Assembly: GCA_965153355.1 (NCBI GenBank)
Contig: OZ231126.1
Span: 88,164,001 to 88,228,000 of the forward strand
Length of the DNA stretch: 64,000 bases
From: Flaccisagitta enflata
Lineage: Eukaryota > Chaetognatha > Sagittoidea > Aphragmophora
Reading direction: 5' to 3'
Below are positions 26,303-38,650 of the stretch, in pieces (position 1 is the first letter of the stretch; each line of letters begins with the position of its first letter). The translations under genes were made by a program, and so were the position numbers. The notes beneath the pieces are model-generated. The model saw only the letters and a program-made list of their open reading frames with translations, was not told the origin of the DNA and did not search any database.

Positions 26303-26488
26303 GTTTACGTTGTAATTAGTTGGTAGACCGTAGTAGTAGCCCCAAGCTATATTAATAGACCAAGGGGTAGTAGTTAGTCTGACAGCACACCCACAGTCTC
26401 TTGCTCAATGTAAGCTATATGAATAGACCAAACATGAGAGAGACTGGCTAGGAATGGAAATAGCTGAGGGCTGTCAGAGGTCAAAAGT

Positions 26489-26491
<3 letters not shown>

Positions 26492-26583
<92 letters not shown>
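26492..26583. repeat. (GA)n array
   Basis: About 90 bp of pure dinucleotide repeat. Confidence 0.95.
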
Positions 26584-26586
<3 letters not shown>

Positions 26587-26687
26587 CTGGCAGTAGTCAA
26601 AATATTGTAACATTTTCACCCAAATCCCACTAAGACAGCAATAACCTGATGTAATTAAACGCATTAAACCATCTTGTGTTCTTAGAG

Positions 26688-27317
26688 TTAGACAACGCAC
26701 ATCTTGTTCTTTCCATTTTTAAGGTCCCACATCATCAGGATGGAGTCTATCACAGGCTTTACTCTTTCCATATCATCATGGTAAATATCATCAAAGGATA
26801 TCTTATGCTGATCATCACAATGGTTAACACCCTTATACTTCTCACATTCATTCATTCTATGTTTCTCATCATCAATCATACCACACAGATCACACATTTT
26901 ATCACCATAACCATTAGAAAAGTTAGCTCTACAATCAAGCATTCCATAGCGCCCCATTATTAAAGCACGAGATTCAATACAATTTAGGTGAGTTAAGATT
27001 GAAACTGGAATCCTTTTATAATCTTTACATTGGATCTTTTCTAAGATAGTCTTAGTCTTTGTTTTGTTTTTTGTTTCTCCTCTGACTTTAGTTTGGCATT
27101 TGTTTAAAAGTAGGGCTTGATTCCTTTTTTCCGCTGCCTTTTGGACTTCCAATTTCCATGCGTTTTTCCTTGTGGCTGCAATCTTGTCCCACTTCGTTTC
27201 TAGTTCCCATGAAGTCAGTGTTTTCTCGATATTCTTTATCCATCCGATATTTTTGTGTCTAAGTGTGGACACCGCCCCTTTGGCAAAGTGACCATTTTCT
27301 CTTTGAAGCAAGTGGTG

Positions 27318-27318
<1 letters not shown>
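26688..27318 (-). pseudogene. Non-LTR retrotransposon ORF2, 3'-terminal fragment
   Basis: The minus strand encodes about 205 residues ending at a stop at 26688. The C-terminal part has a CX2CX7HX4C knuckle (CDLCG...H...C, near 26850-26900), preceded by 'SRALIMGRYGMLDCRANF'. A Lys-rich basic region lies upstream. This layout resembles the region after the reverse-transcriptase domain in LINE-type elements, where a C2HC motif is common. No catalytic FADD-like motif is present and the 5' side runs into a (GA)n array. I read it as a 5'-truncated, dead copy. The clade is not determined. A small host zinc-knuckle gene is less likely because no start codon is available before the repeat. Confidence 0.6.

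Positions 27319-27401
<83 letters not shown>
27319..27401. repeat. (GA)n array at the truncation edge of the LINE fragment
   Basis: Pure dinucleotide run directly at the 5' side of the retrotransposon-derived frame. The SLSL N-terminus of that frame comes from this repeat. Confidence 0.95.
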
Positions 27402-27405
<4 letters not shown>

Positions 27406-27951
27406 TATTTGGACACATGAGGCTGAATTTGCGTTTTCCTTGAAGTTTAGTTCAATCACGTCAAATCTTCAAAAAACAAATTTCCTCTTCGCATTCACCT
27501 TTCCCCCCCCCCCCTCGTCCCAGCCACTAAACCAACCCGCAATTACCCCTGTAACGTGATGTTTGGGTCATAGTGCCCCTGGCTGTAACCTTGCTATAAC
27601 TCATTTGCGATTGTGTGGTATTTACCATACGGGAATATTTGAAATTAGAGATTTACTGTTTTACAATATATCTTGCAATACCGAAGGGGTTGAAGTAGAC
27701 CAAAATAATGCATTCCTTGAATTGTTACTATATTAGGGGTTATTCTGTCACAAACGATTAATTTCAGCTTTTGCTCATCACTTTTTTGAATTTATAACCT
27801 TATTTGTAAAACAATTTTTCTTGATTGTATTTCTTTTTCTTTTCTTTTTTTTTTTTCTTTTTTTTCTTTTTTTATCAAATGGTGATTGATGACAGAGCGG
27901 AGGCCATTGAGCACTAGAAAAACGGACAGACATACAGATATTACATGACAA

Positions 27952-28155
<204 letters not shown>

Positions 28156-28681
28156 ACGCTTGAAAAAGTTACCGAGCCTACGTCGCACTGATCATGACCT
28201 AATTTCTTGCCTTTCATATTTCGTTCACCAACGATGACCTCATTTTGTCCATTGGGAAAGAAAAATGAAGGATCATAGGGGTATTCCTGGTGTTAGATTG
28301 GTTCATACTGTCATGCAAAATTATGCTTTATTGATTTCAGCGTTTCTATGATTTAAAAAGAGTTTGATTCGTTAACCCAATGAATTACAAATGAAATGAC
28401 CAATTACAGCATCTGATACAACTAGATTTTCAAAATTTCCAGATAAGCTATTGAGTTCTTTTTTGCAAATTTTTTTTTAGAATAAAACCTTTAGATTGAT
28501 TTTCAAATTACCTGCAAGAAATATGTAGTGATATCAAAGTAAGAAAGAAAAACATGTAGTGATATAAACAAAACAAGGACAGCAAAATACAAGCAAATAA
28601 AGTGAATGATTGCCATGACCATGTGGCATGTTTATGTACCAATAAAGGCGGCTAATCACCGTGGGAAAAAAGTCGTAAATG

Positions 28682-28935
<254 letters not shown>

Positions 28936-28959
28936 GGCAGAGAGAAAGAGACAGACAGA

Positions 28960-29079
28960 GAACGCTTGTTTTTCCACTTTTCGACTTGATCACCATGGAT
29001 AGACTGATGGACCAACAGACTAACAGATGGAGTGATCGACAGATAGACAAAGCCTCTTATAGATTCCTCGACTAAAAGA
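28960..29079 (+). mobile_element. Decayed F1 3' end
   Basis: CCACTTTTCGACTTGATCAC, tetranucleotide GGATAGACTGATGGACC, AAAGCCTCTTATAGATTCC and TCGACTAAAAG. The core matches 12780-12857 and 42480-42590. The hairpin is no longer paired. Confidence 0.55.
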
Positions 29080-29164
29080 GTGAAAGACAGCCAGCATGCC
29101 AGCATGCCATTATGCCCAATCATCATCTGGGATAAATTAAGATAAATTAAACTTCAATAACTTC

Positions 29165-29400
29165 ATTCCTCATTTTGCGAAAAATATGAAAAAAAAAAAA
29201 ATTCAGAAAATCATAGCTCTGAAACTATCAATTGCACAGAATTCTGCTTGGCGTCATCTGACAGAGGAGATTAATCTCTTTTTTAGCTATTAATTTCATG
29301 CGTAGTCTCATTCAGCCCCCAAAATTGATCAACTTTCCTAAACCACTCATGAGAAAAAGGGAAAATCGATTTCCGTCATAGGTCTCAAAAAGCCAAGAGT
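29165..29400 (-). repeat. Dispersed repeat, copy 1 (related to 47200-47440)
   Basis: Read on the minus strand, it shares 'GACTACGCATGAAATT', 'AGATGACGCCAAGCAGAATT' and 'GAGCTATGA' in the same order with 47200-47440 on the plus strand. No frame is conserved between the two copies, so it is a non-coding interspersed repeat. Confidence 0.75.
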
Positions 29401-29454
29401 ATTCTTCGACTTTTTTCCAAACAATATGTTTGGGCTCTGAAGGCAAATAGTGCG

Positions 29455-29822
29455 AGCTCATCCTTTTCTTTGTCATTGATTAGTGATCTTTTGGTATGGC
29501 AGCATTGATTAGTGCAAACACATCTTTTTATGTCATCATTGATAAGGGCAAATTTATCCTTTTGTATGTCATCATTGATAAGTGTAAACACATCGTAGTT
29601 ATTTTGCTAGTAGCTATCTCTATCTCTTTTGAAGGCTTCAGTAAAAAAATGATGTTCTTATAAAAAAAAGTGTAGTGCAAACACATTCTTTTATATGTCA
29701 TCATTGATTAGTGCAAACACATTCTTTTGTATGTCATCATTGATAAGTGCAAACACATCCCATTGTATGTCATCATTGATTAGTGCGAACACATTCTTTT
29801 GTATGTCATCATTGATTAGTTA
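29455..29822. repeat. About 36-bp tandem repeat
   Basis: The unit is close to TATGTCATCATTGATTAGTG plus CAAACACATTCTTTTG. 'ATGTCATCATTGAT' is found at 29695, 29730, 29767 and 29802, with degenerate copies back to 29455. Confidence 0.85.
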
Positions 29823-29979
29823 GTCAAGATCTTGATTCCTGAGACACGGATTGAGAGAGCACTCAAATCAAATCAAGGCCACTCAAATAGTTTACCCATC
29901 ATTCTTAAAAACGTTCTGTGGCCTAGGGGGCAAAGCATCCCAACATTCATCAGCATCATTTTCAGCATCAAAACTACCA

Positions 29980-29983
29980 CCAC

Positions 29984-30079
<96 letters not shown>

Positions 30080-30080
30080 T
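29980..30080. repeat. (CAT)n trinucleotide array
   Basis: Almost pure ATC/CAT repeats with one CCTCAT interruption. Poly-Ser, poly-Ile and poly-Met frames are artefacts. Confidence 0.95.
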
Positions 30081-30204
30081 TTATGATGATCATCATCGTC
30101 ATTATTGTCATGTTAGTCAGGGTGGGTTTGGGTGTTTGGTGATAGGTTTGATTGTTATGCTGGATGGAGGCCCAAAGTAAGCCCTGTGAATAAAGGTTAA
30201 TTTT

Positions 30205-30399
30205 TAGTCGCGTGCACGCGACTCTACACCCCGCTTCGTCCGTCCGTCCGTCGGTTGGTCTGTCGGTCACACTTTTACTTTTTTTTATCAATTTTTTTAA
30301 AAAGTCATTTTAAGTCATTTTAGGGTATAATAAGTCATTTTAAGTAATTCTAAGTCAATATGTAAGTCTCGCACGCGACTTATAGGTGTTGGCCTTGTT
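30205..30399 (-). mobile_element. F1 element, perfect AGTCGC palindrome
   Basis: The 18-base perfect palindrome AGTCGCGTGCACGCGACT (30206-30223), CTACACCCCGCTTCGTCCG and a GTCCGTCCGTCGGTTGG tract. AAGTCATTTT repeats follow, then TCTCGCACGCGACTTATAGG and TGTTGGCCTTGTT. It is followed directly by another F1 distal fragment (CTGCCCACCCGCACGCGATT, about 30425-30444). Confidence 0.85.
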
Positions 30400-30594
30400 T
30401 AGGCTTCCACCTGCGTCTCTGCCCCTGCCCACCCGCACGCGATTACAGGCTTTGATAAGTTTTTTTCAGGTTTTTTTTCAGGTTTTCTTTCAGGTTTAAC
30501 CCGCCAATTTGATTACCTCAGCTTGAATTTGCTTCTCTCAAGTCTCGTCTTCTGTCTCTTTCTTCTTTGCCACATGTCTCTTTCTTTTCTCCTC

Positions 30595-30606
30595 TTTTCT
30601 TTCTTA

Positions 30607-30701
<95 letters not shown>

Positions 30702-30755
30702 GCTTTCTTGCTTTCTTTCTTTCTCTCTTTCTTTTCTCTCTTTCTTTCTCTCCTA
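30595..30755. repeat. (TTTC)n array
   Basis: Tetranucleotide array with CTTG and TTTTC variants near its right end. Confidence 0.95.
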
Positions 30756-30861
30756 ATAGGATAACACTAAAAATATTCGCTATACTTTGTACTATTGAGA
30801 CTGAATTTTTGGGATAGGTTGATTATCGATTCTGAAGCCGCCATTGAGAAATATCGAAGAA

Positions 30862-32261
30862 TAGTCGCAAAAGCGTTACATGGTCAGCGGTACCCTGTCA
30901 TCAGATACAACTGCAACCAGCAAAACCTTTATTGTGCCCAAAGTAATCTTTTTGAAAGATTCAGATTTGTTTCATCTTGAAGCATATAATCTACCATTTT
31001 TTCATGCAAAATTCCACATCTCTGGCTTTAGCGGTTTGGCTTCCACATGATTTTGAAATTTGGTGAAATTTGATGTAATTCTGATCAAAAATAGCCTTTT
31101 TCAGCACTTTTTGATGGATTTTTTCAGTAACTTTATAGAATATCTGGCCTAAAATGAAGAGCAATCTGACAAAAAACAAAGAAAACCTTTCGAAATTAGA
31201 CAAAACTACTGTTTTGCCACATTAAATTCATCAATCTGATGAGTATTTCTAAAAATTCATAAACTGTGACATATTTTCTTTCATTCAAGACCAGTGTGAC
31301 GATTTTAGCTTCATTTGTTTAGAAATAAGGTTGATTTAAAGTTACATGTGTCTGCTCATGCGTTTTTTTACAAAGCCTTTCTTGGTGCTGACCACATTTT
31401 CACTCAAAATGATGTGTAGGCCAAACCGCTTGAGCCAGTGCTATGAAATTTGGCATGAATAAATGGTAGGTTATGTGCTTGCAGATAGCACCAATCAGAA
31501 TTTCTCAAAATGAATACTCTAAGCACAATAAAGGTTCTGCTGGTTGCAGTCGTAATTGATGACAGGGTACCCGATGCCCCTGAGTTAATGTATGCTTGGA
31601 TGAGATGAGAGGGGCAGCGGCACTGGAGGGGCTGATGACCTATGATTTCATGGTGGACAGGTCTGAGGTGCCTGATTTGAGGTGAAAAGAGGCCTGGGGG
31701 ACAAAGGGTTTGAGAAGCTGGTTTTGGGGCTAGGAGGCCTGATCTTGGGTCGTAGTGGTCTTATTCAGGGTCTGAGGCCTGATTAGGGAATGGGGATGTC
31801 TGTTTTGGTTCAGAGAAGCGGGAATCATCTGATTTTAATCTCTCAATCTGAGAGACCCTATTTTAGATCTGAGAAACCTAAATTGAGGTCTATCAGGCCT
31901 CATTTTGGGTTTACAAAGGCCTGATTCAAACTCTGGAGACCTGATCTGGGCTCTGAAAGGCCTTATTTGGGGTCTGAAAATACCAGATCTTAGGTTTGAG
32001 AGGACGGATTAGAGGTTTGAGAGGCCTAATTTTAGATCTGGAAGGCCTGATTTAGGGTCTGAGAGGTTTAATTTGAGGTGTGAATGACCTGATTTTGGGT
32101 CTGAATGGCCTGATTTGGGGTCTGAAAGACTTGATTTGGGGTAAGATAAGGCTGATTCAAGGTCTATGAGGCCTAGTAGGGGGATGGACAGACGGACGGA
32201 AACTGGAGAAAATTGCCCTATGTGGAATCATAGGTCATTGGCCCCCTTGGGGGCGCCGCCC
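30862..32261 (+). mobile_element. F2 element split by a TIR element
   Basis: The left end AGTCGCAAAAGCGTTACATG and GGTCAGCGGTACC is interrupted at 30895 and resumes at 31566 with GGTACCCGATGCCCCTGAG. Then come AGAGGGGCAGCGG and GGGCTGATGACCTATGATTT. The core (31660-32170) is about 21-bp repeats around 'GGCCTGATTTGGGGTCTGA'. The right end is TGTGGAATCATAGGTCATTG and CTTGGGGGCGCCGCCC. It is non-coding and of the same architecture as 6981-7630. Confidence 0.7.
30895..31565. mobile_element. 671-bp long-TIR element with GGTACC target duplication
   Basis: The left arm (from CTGTCATCA at 30895 to about 31045) and right arm (about 31410 to TGATGACAG at 31565) are imperfect inverted copies. Both contain, in opposite sense, 'CTGCAACCAGCA', 'ACCTTTATTGTGC' and 'AGCGGTTTGGC'. 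GGTACC flanks it on both sides (30889-30894 and 31566-31571), and joining the flanks restores the F2 consensus CAGCGGTACCCGATGCCC. No transposase is encoded. Confidence 0.75.
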
Positions 32262-32371
32262 AAAGGGGAAAAGAGGAAAACCAAGTAGAATAAATGGAAG
32301 AAAGATTAAAAGGAAAAAACATTGATGGAAGAAAGGCGTTGTAACACAAAAACCGATGATGTAACTTAATG

Positions 32372-32430
32372 ATACAAATGACTTAATGATACAAATGACT
32401 TAATGATACAAATGACTTAATGACATTAAT
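32372..32430. repeat. 17-bp tandem repeat
   Basis: GATACAAATGACTTAAT repeated about three times plus a partial copy. Confidence 0.85.
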
Positions 32431-32445
32431 GACGAAAAGAGAGAA

Positions 32446-32648
32446 AACAAGGCCGGATACACGGCTACCCCAGTCGCGTGTGGGTGGGTAGGGGCTGTAT
32501 TTGAGGTCACTTGATCATTTGGGCAGGAGCAGTGAGGCAATAGACTGCTAAAACCCATAAAAAGTAAAGTGTGATGGACGGATGGACAGACCGACGGACT
32601 GACGGACCGACAAAGAGGGGTGCAGAGTCGCGTAGCATGCGACTAAAA
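32446..32648 (+). mobile_element. F1 element, complete
   Basis: AACAAGGCCGGATACACGG, CAGTCGCGTGTGGGTGGGTA, 'CATTTGGGCAGGAGCAGTGA', GACGGACTGACGGACCGAC and the hairpin AGTCGC-GTAGCAT-GCGACT (32626-32644) followed by AAAAA. One of the clearest full copies, about 200 bp. Confidence 0.85.
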
Positions 32649-32911
32649 ACAGGCAACTGATTTGGATGAGAACCAAGAAAATTTAGCCAACTACTTAAAG
32701 GGAGAATCATATGCATAACATTGCCAATTACATTACACAAAAATCGCTTTGTATGGAAGCTTTTGTATTCTCTCTTCTTAGTTACAAGATCACTTATCAT
32801 TTGACTTGAAATGTAAATTAAGTTGGATTGAGTGACCAAAACGCGTCATGAATTATCATTAACAAGCCGCTCATAAATTTCTTCGCCGCAATCAATTGCC
32901 CCTTTGATGAA

Positions 32912-33112
32912 AATCAAGGCTAAATACACGGCTACCGAAGTCGCGTGCGGGTAGGCAGGGGCTGTCATAAAAAAGGCTAACTAAGTATTTGGGCAGGAGC
33001 GGTAATGCAAATACCGTCCAGAAATGCCGAAAAAGCTGAGTGTGACAGACTGACAGACGGACCAATGGACCGACGGTCATAGCGGGCTATGTAGTCGCAT
33101 GCACGCGACTAG
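32912..33112 (+). mobile_element. F1 element, complete
   Basis: AATCAAGGCTAAATACACGG, AAGTCGCGTGCGGGTAGGCA, 'TATTTGGGCAGGAGCGGTAA', a GACAGACGGACCAATGGACC tract and the hairpin AGTCGC-ATGCAC-GCGACT (33093-33110). Confidence 0.85.
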
Positions 33113-33159
33113 AAAGAAGAAATTCGCGCCATGATATACTCTTTGCACAAGTCGGAAAA

Positions 33160-33380
33160 GCGTACTGACAGGCAGGTAGACAGGCAGGCTTACAGACAGG
33201 CAGGCAGACAGACAGAAAAGAAGGGAGACAGGCAAGCAGACATTTTGACTAAAAGATTCGCTGACAACACGACCACAGAAGATATTTCGATGCGACAGTT
33301 CCAGGAAGGCACACATACAGGCATGCAAGCAGGCGTACAAACAGACCGGGTGACAGGCTTGCAAAGAGATGTTTGGACTT
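33160..33380. repeat. ACAGGCAGGC-type degenerate tandem repeat
   Basis: Irregular CAGGCAGACAG and GGCAAGCAGAC units. Frames over it have no conserved domain. Confidence 0.7.
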
Positions 33381-33439
33381 GAACACTTGTTGTCAGGCTA
33401 GACGTCCACAGAAAATGACGAAATTTTGCTAAAACGGTT

Positions 33440-34180
33440 CCATCAGCTCTAGAATTTGACTTTCTTTAGCGGGAAAAAAGTCGAAGTCAGTCGACTTTTT
33501 GACGTATTCGAGAGAAACAGGGTTTTCATTTTCTTATGCAAAAGTTGAGCATCTCATAAGGCTGATTGAGCCCTCAAACAAAATTTATAGGGTAAGTAAA
33601 TTTGATAATTCTCTTTCATTTGCGCCAAGCAGAATGCTCTATCAAATATTTTTGCGCCATGTTTTTCAAAGATTTATTTACGAAAAATTCAAATGGAATT
33701 TTTTCCAATTTTTTTATATTTTGTGTAGGATCAATAAGGGACTGTATTTATGTTTACTTGAGCATGCAAATACATAAAAAATGTTTATGAGCACAGCTGC
33801 TCATCTGTGAGGGCATTTTGAGCATTTTAGCTCATTTAGCTCACGTATTTCAGTCAATTCTTTCTGATTTCAAATATGATAAATGAATAAATATTTTCAT
33901 ACTTGTTTAAGCAAGCAAAAAAAAAACATGTCAGTGAGCAGAGCTGCTCATCTGTGAGGGTGCTATTAAGTATTCTAGCTCTTCAAGCTTGCTTTTTTTC
34001 TTTGATTTAAAATAGGATAAATAAATAGTTGTTTTGATTTAAGCATGCAAATACAAGAAAGCATGTCAGTGAGCAAAGCTGGTTGTCTGGTTGAATTTTT
34101 TTGAATATTTTTGCTCATCTAGCTCATTTGGCTCAGTTCTATTTTTCTCTGATTTTCAGTGCAATCAATACATACAATTG
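33440..34180. repeat. About 165-bp degenerate tandem units with GAGCAGAGCTGCTC
   Basis: 'GTGAGCAGAGCTGCTCATCTG' or close variants occur near 33795, 33936 and 34070, each followed by 'GAGGG' and 'TTTAGCTCAT'-like segments and 'AGCATGCAAATAC'. The GAGC-AGCT-GCTC core can pair with itself. The left flank (33440-33720) resembles the dispersed repeat at 47200 only weakly. Confidence 0.65.
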
Positions 34181-34739
34181 CTTTAGATTTGATTTAACAA
34201 ATAAAAAAAAATCAAAGGCAAAGACAAAAACGTAGTGAAAAGTGATCAATGCTTACGACTTTTTTCCTCAAGGCTACAGCCGCCATTACTGAAAAGGCTT
34301 TCCAATGATCTCAATAATTCTCAAACTCAAACTCAAATTCTCAAACTTTCGAGTTAACTTTTATCTCATGAAATTACCTTTATGAAACAAAAAAGATCAT
34401 TCTCCACATAATTGTGCAAAACTCAATTCTAAAGTAAATTTTGTCCGAATTTTGAAAGTTGTACATCAATTCATCTTGTAAAGTAATGTAGTCCTACTGA
34501 AGCTAAACCACTATGCCGACGAGTATTGAGTAATTGATGCTGCCAAATAGTTTTGTTTCGCTTTAAGTGTTACCACGGTAGGGCGATAGGGACAAGATTT
34601 TTGTCAGTCCTCATCTTCTTTAAATTTGAAGGTTGTAAGCTAAGTTTATTATCTCCAAAAATGGCGTTAACGATTTCCTGTCAGAATTTCAAACTGTATT
34701 TAAAAACTTACGTAGCCATTAATGTCTCTTTATGTCCTC

Positions 34740-35071
34740 TCTATCATCCCACATTTCTTCCTTTCTTTCTTCCTTTCTTTCCTCCTTCCTTTCCTCCTTC
34801 CTTTCTTCCATTCTTTCATTCTTTCGTTTTTTTTTTCATATTTGCCTTCTTGGCAAACCAATTCTTTGAGGTTGACGTTTTTCTCGTCTTTCTTATATCT
34901 CTTCCTCTTCCTTTCTCTCTTTCTTTGTTTCTTTCCTTCTTTTTCTCTTTCTTTCTTTTTCTCTTTCTCTCTTTTTTTCTTTCTTTCTCTCTTTCTTTCT
35001 TTCTTTTTCTCTTTCTTTGTTTCTTCCTTTGTTTCTTCCTTTGTTTCTTTGTTTCTTTCTTTCTTTGTTTC

Positions 35072-35129
<58 letters not shown>

Positions 35130-35219
35130 TCCTTTCTTCCCCACCTTCTTTCTTTTCATCTTTTTCATCCTCGTCAATTTCTCTCTGTCTCTTTCTTTTT
35201 CTTGCCTTCTTTCTTTTGT

Positions 35220-35303
<84 letters not shown>

Positions 35304-35325
35304 TTTTTCTTTCTTATCTTACCTT
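34740..35325. repeat. Long (TTTC)n / (TTTG) mixed array
   Basis: About 580 bp of CTTT-type repeats with TTTG and TTCC variants, including a pure (TTTC)n block at about 35217-35305. The long Phe/Leu/Ser-rich frame from 34553 is a translation of this repeat. Confidence 0.95.
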
Positions 35326-35477
35326 TTTTTTCGTTTGATTGAAACTCCTTACAGGTTTGCTTGCGGGCAGATCAGGTCAATCAGCCAATCAGGTCAATCA
35401 GCCAATCAGGTCATCCGGACGTAGGCAGGCCACTACAGAAATTTGCTCCACTGCGCATGAAAATGTCTTAAAAGGAG

Positions 35478-35851
35478 AACAAGGCCAACACCTTACAGTC
35501 GCGTGTTAAGACCATGAGACCAAAAGACTTAATGACTAAATGAATAAGTGACTGAGAAACTAAGAGACCAGATAACTAAAAGACTAAAAGACCAAAAGAC
35601 CAAAAGACCAAAAGACCAAAATGACTTAGAATGACAAAATATGACAAAATTTCTAATAATGAAAAATGGCTTATCATGACTTAAGATGACTTTGAATAAC
35701 TTAAAAATGACTTTAAATGAAGAAAACAACAACAAAAAATAAGCGTGACAGACAGACGGACATACGAACATATGGACGGAACAACTGACTGACCGACCGA
35801 CCGACCGACCGACCGTCAGAGTGGGTCATAGAGTCGCGTGCACGCGACTTT
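35478..35851 (+). mobile_element. F1 element, long-core variant
   Basis: AACAAGGCCAACACCTTACAG, then TCGCGTGTTAAGACC. The core is of GACCAAAAGACCAAAAGAC and ATGACTTAAGATGAC repeats, then CTGACTGACCGACCGACC. The perfect palindrome AGTCGCGTGCACGCGACT lies at 35832-35849. Confidence 0.85.
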
Positions 35852-36271
35852 AGAAAAATAGAGCCGTAACCAGCAATTCAATTCTACTAGAGCGAATTTT
35901 TTAAAAAAAGTTTTTCCCCTTTTTGATAGAGCGTGAGCATTGGTAATCAATCTTAATGTTCCAGCACCGTGTATGAAATTGTTTGTTATCCCGATGGTCG
36001 GTCGGTCGGTTAGCATAGCTAGTCTGTACGCTATAGCGTTACCAGTTTACAGCATTGACCGTCCACCTATATGTTTGAAGGCATTGTTAAAGTCACAGCA
36101 ATTACTCGGCTTGGGGGCTATGCAGTCAGACCGTGGTCTTACAGTGCCAGGGCAGGGTCAGGGCTTGGGCAGTAAAAGAGTTCCAACTCGATCAAAGACT
36201 GCGTGACTCAGGCGAAGCAGTTATTGAAATTTAAATCGATTAAAACCTGTTTGGCAGGAATTTTGATATTG

Positions 36272-36277
<6 letters not shown>

Positions 36278-36336
<59 letters not shown>
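36278..36336. repeat. (GA)n array
   Basis: Short pure dinucleotide run. From here to about 38210 I see mostly unique AT-rich sequence; 37310-37440 is a copy of the 13985-14757 repeat unit. Confidence 0.9.
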
Positions 36337-36340
<4 letters not shown>

Positions 36341-38214
36341 AATCACAGACTGCTTCAAACTGCCTTAGATGGATGAATATCATATCGAATAGGCTAATGT
36401 CACAATCTCTTTTCGACGCGAGAACCCAACTTACCACCACATTGACAGTGTTACCGCAGTGTCTATTGCATTGTGACAAGTTTTCATAGTTGGATGACCT
36501 ACCCAACTACCTGGATTACCTTCCCAAACCATTTTTTGTGACTACCCCTACCCGTAGGGGGCCTAAAAATAAGGTCAAAATTGCCACATTGGCATGTCCG
36601 GATTTTGTCCAGACAAGCAAATAAACAAGCAAAACCTATCAAAAAATAGATTATCTGATCATTTCTCAGCTTTTAACCAGTTATCATCAATCCGATGTGA
36701 TGTACAAAAAATTTCATCCTACTGCGCAAATGCTAAGTTGTTCAAATATCATATTATCATCACAATTTTTTTTTTTTCATGGCAAAATCTTAGTATGCCG
36801 ATTATATTTTTTTAAAACACAAAAGTTAATCACTTTTCAGGTTTCTATCTTATAGAAGACAACTTAAAGGACATATGCTCCAAATTTCATGCCACTGTGA
36901 CACCCCAATCCCACATAATGACACTTTTCTTCAAGCGTGATTATTCTGCACACCCACCCTGCTCTTCTGTCACGCTCATGTCACGCTTTAAGTCTGTCAC
37001 TGTCACGCCATTGTAAAACTGATGATGGAAATATGGATAACACGATGAGAAAGAGCATGAAATTTTGCATTTACACTGAAAATTTCAGGTCTTAACTCCC
37101 AGGCATTCAGCCATAGCAAAATTTTCAATGTGATTGGTCAGTAAATTGTTGCAGAATAATCAAGCTTCAAGATGAATCTTCATACTATCTTGGCGGAAAG
37201 AAACGCGACACTTCCTAAAACTAGCAACAACTTTACATGCAACTTCGCATAGATCAATACTGTACTGAAACTATTACAAATAGACCATTTGGTGCATCTG
37301 GGACACATCTAACCTACCAAACCAGCCCAACCAGCCTACCACCCAAAAATTTAAAAAAACAGCATAACTTTTAAAATATTTGTCCGATTTAGCTGAAATT
37401 TTGCACAGTGGTTCTTTCAGAGAATGCCCACTTAAATTGATCGTTGCCGGAAGATTCAGTAAATTTTTGCTAACTGGCCCAACCAGCCAAAAAAGCTGCT
37501 TATAGAGAATTTTCAAAGAAAATTGAAATCTCAATTTTTTTCAGCAGAATTGGGTCTGATTGAATTCTCGAACTGTGATTTAGTAAAATATTCACATTTT
37601 TTTTTGTTTTGCTGACTATAAAAACTCAATTTTTGCTTATTTTTGATCATAATTTGTTGCATTTCAGCCTAACTTACATGAAAATCGAGGATCAGTAACA
37701 AAATTCAGTTTTTGAGCCATGTTCATATTGACATAAGCTATCTGATTATAAATGTTTTTGTCAATTTTTTCCAATTTTGAAATTGACCTTTTTCGCCATC
37801 TCGCAAAAAGGAGATTATAGAAACAGCCAATAAGATATCTCATTTTACCCTTTCCTTATGTTTAATGAATGAACTGACAAGTCCCTCGTAGACAGTAGAA
37901 CAGATGGTCGGACGAACAAACAACAAAACTAGTAACGTGGGGCAGCAGTATCGTCGCACGCGCAGACGGGTAGACACCTTGTCTCCCCCCCCCCCTTCGC
38001 GTACCCACGCAAAAAGGGGTGGAAATGCGCGTTTCTACAGTTTTTTACTGTGCGCAGACGGACGGACAAAGCCTTTTATATTTATAGAGTCGAGTAAATG
38101 ACGCTGACTGGCAGGTGAAGACGGAGATAGTTATGTAAAAAGACGCGAATAAAAAGCGCAGGAAAATAAACCGGTAAAATCCCATAAAACATGCCCTCTG
38201 GCTTTTAACTTTTT

Positions 38215-38481
38215 AGATGCGTCCTCGCATCTCTATAAGAGGGTCTGTCCGTCCGTTTGTCCGTCGGTCCGTCCGTCCGTGGGTCCGGCTATCTGCCCGT
38301 CTGTAAATCCGTCAGTCTTTTGGGTACTTTTCAGCCGAGATGTCATGTATCAAGTAGTTGGAATATTTTGAGAGCCTCATTCGATACTATGTCTTCATCT
38401 GTCTGTCCGTCCAATTCTAGCGCCAAAGTCAATACACGCAGAGACACAGTCTGGACGCATCGTTGCCTGATCGGGCTTGTT
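38215..38481 (-). mobile_element. F1 element, AGATGCG-stem subfamily
   Basis: Hairpin AGATGCG-TCCT-CGCATCT (38215-38232), CTATAAGAGGGTCTGTCC and a GTCC/GTCG tract. The distal GGACGCATC (38453-38461) is the exact reverse complement of the hairpin's outer arm plus loop (GATGCGTCC). The terminus is TCGGGCTTGTT. The far end includes the TCC loop, not just the stem. Confidence 0.75.
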
Positions 38482-38650
38482 AAATCCAATTATCCCTTCG
38501 TTTAATTTCCTTCTTTCTTTATTTTCTTTTTTCAATTCTTTCTAAAGAAACTTCTTACTCTCTTTTTTTTGCTTCTGATTTCTTTCTTTCTTCTCTTAGC
38601 CCTGGAAATATTCCTTTCCTCATGTGCCTCATTATCTTGCTTTCTGTTGA

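Noticed and set aside
34553-35338. 261-codon Phe/Leu/Ser-rich frame
   Set aside because: Mostly (TTTC)n array; the roughly 55 residues before it show no domain and no splice context.
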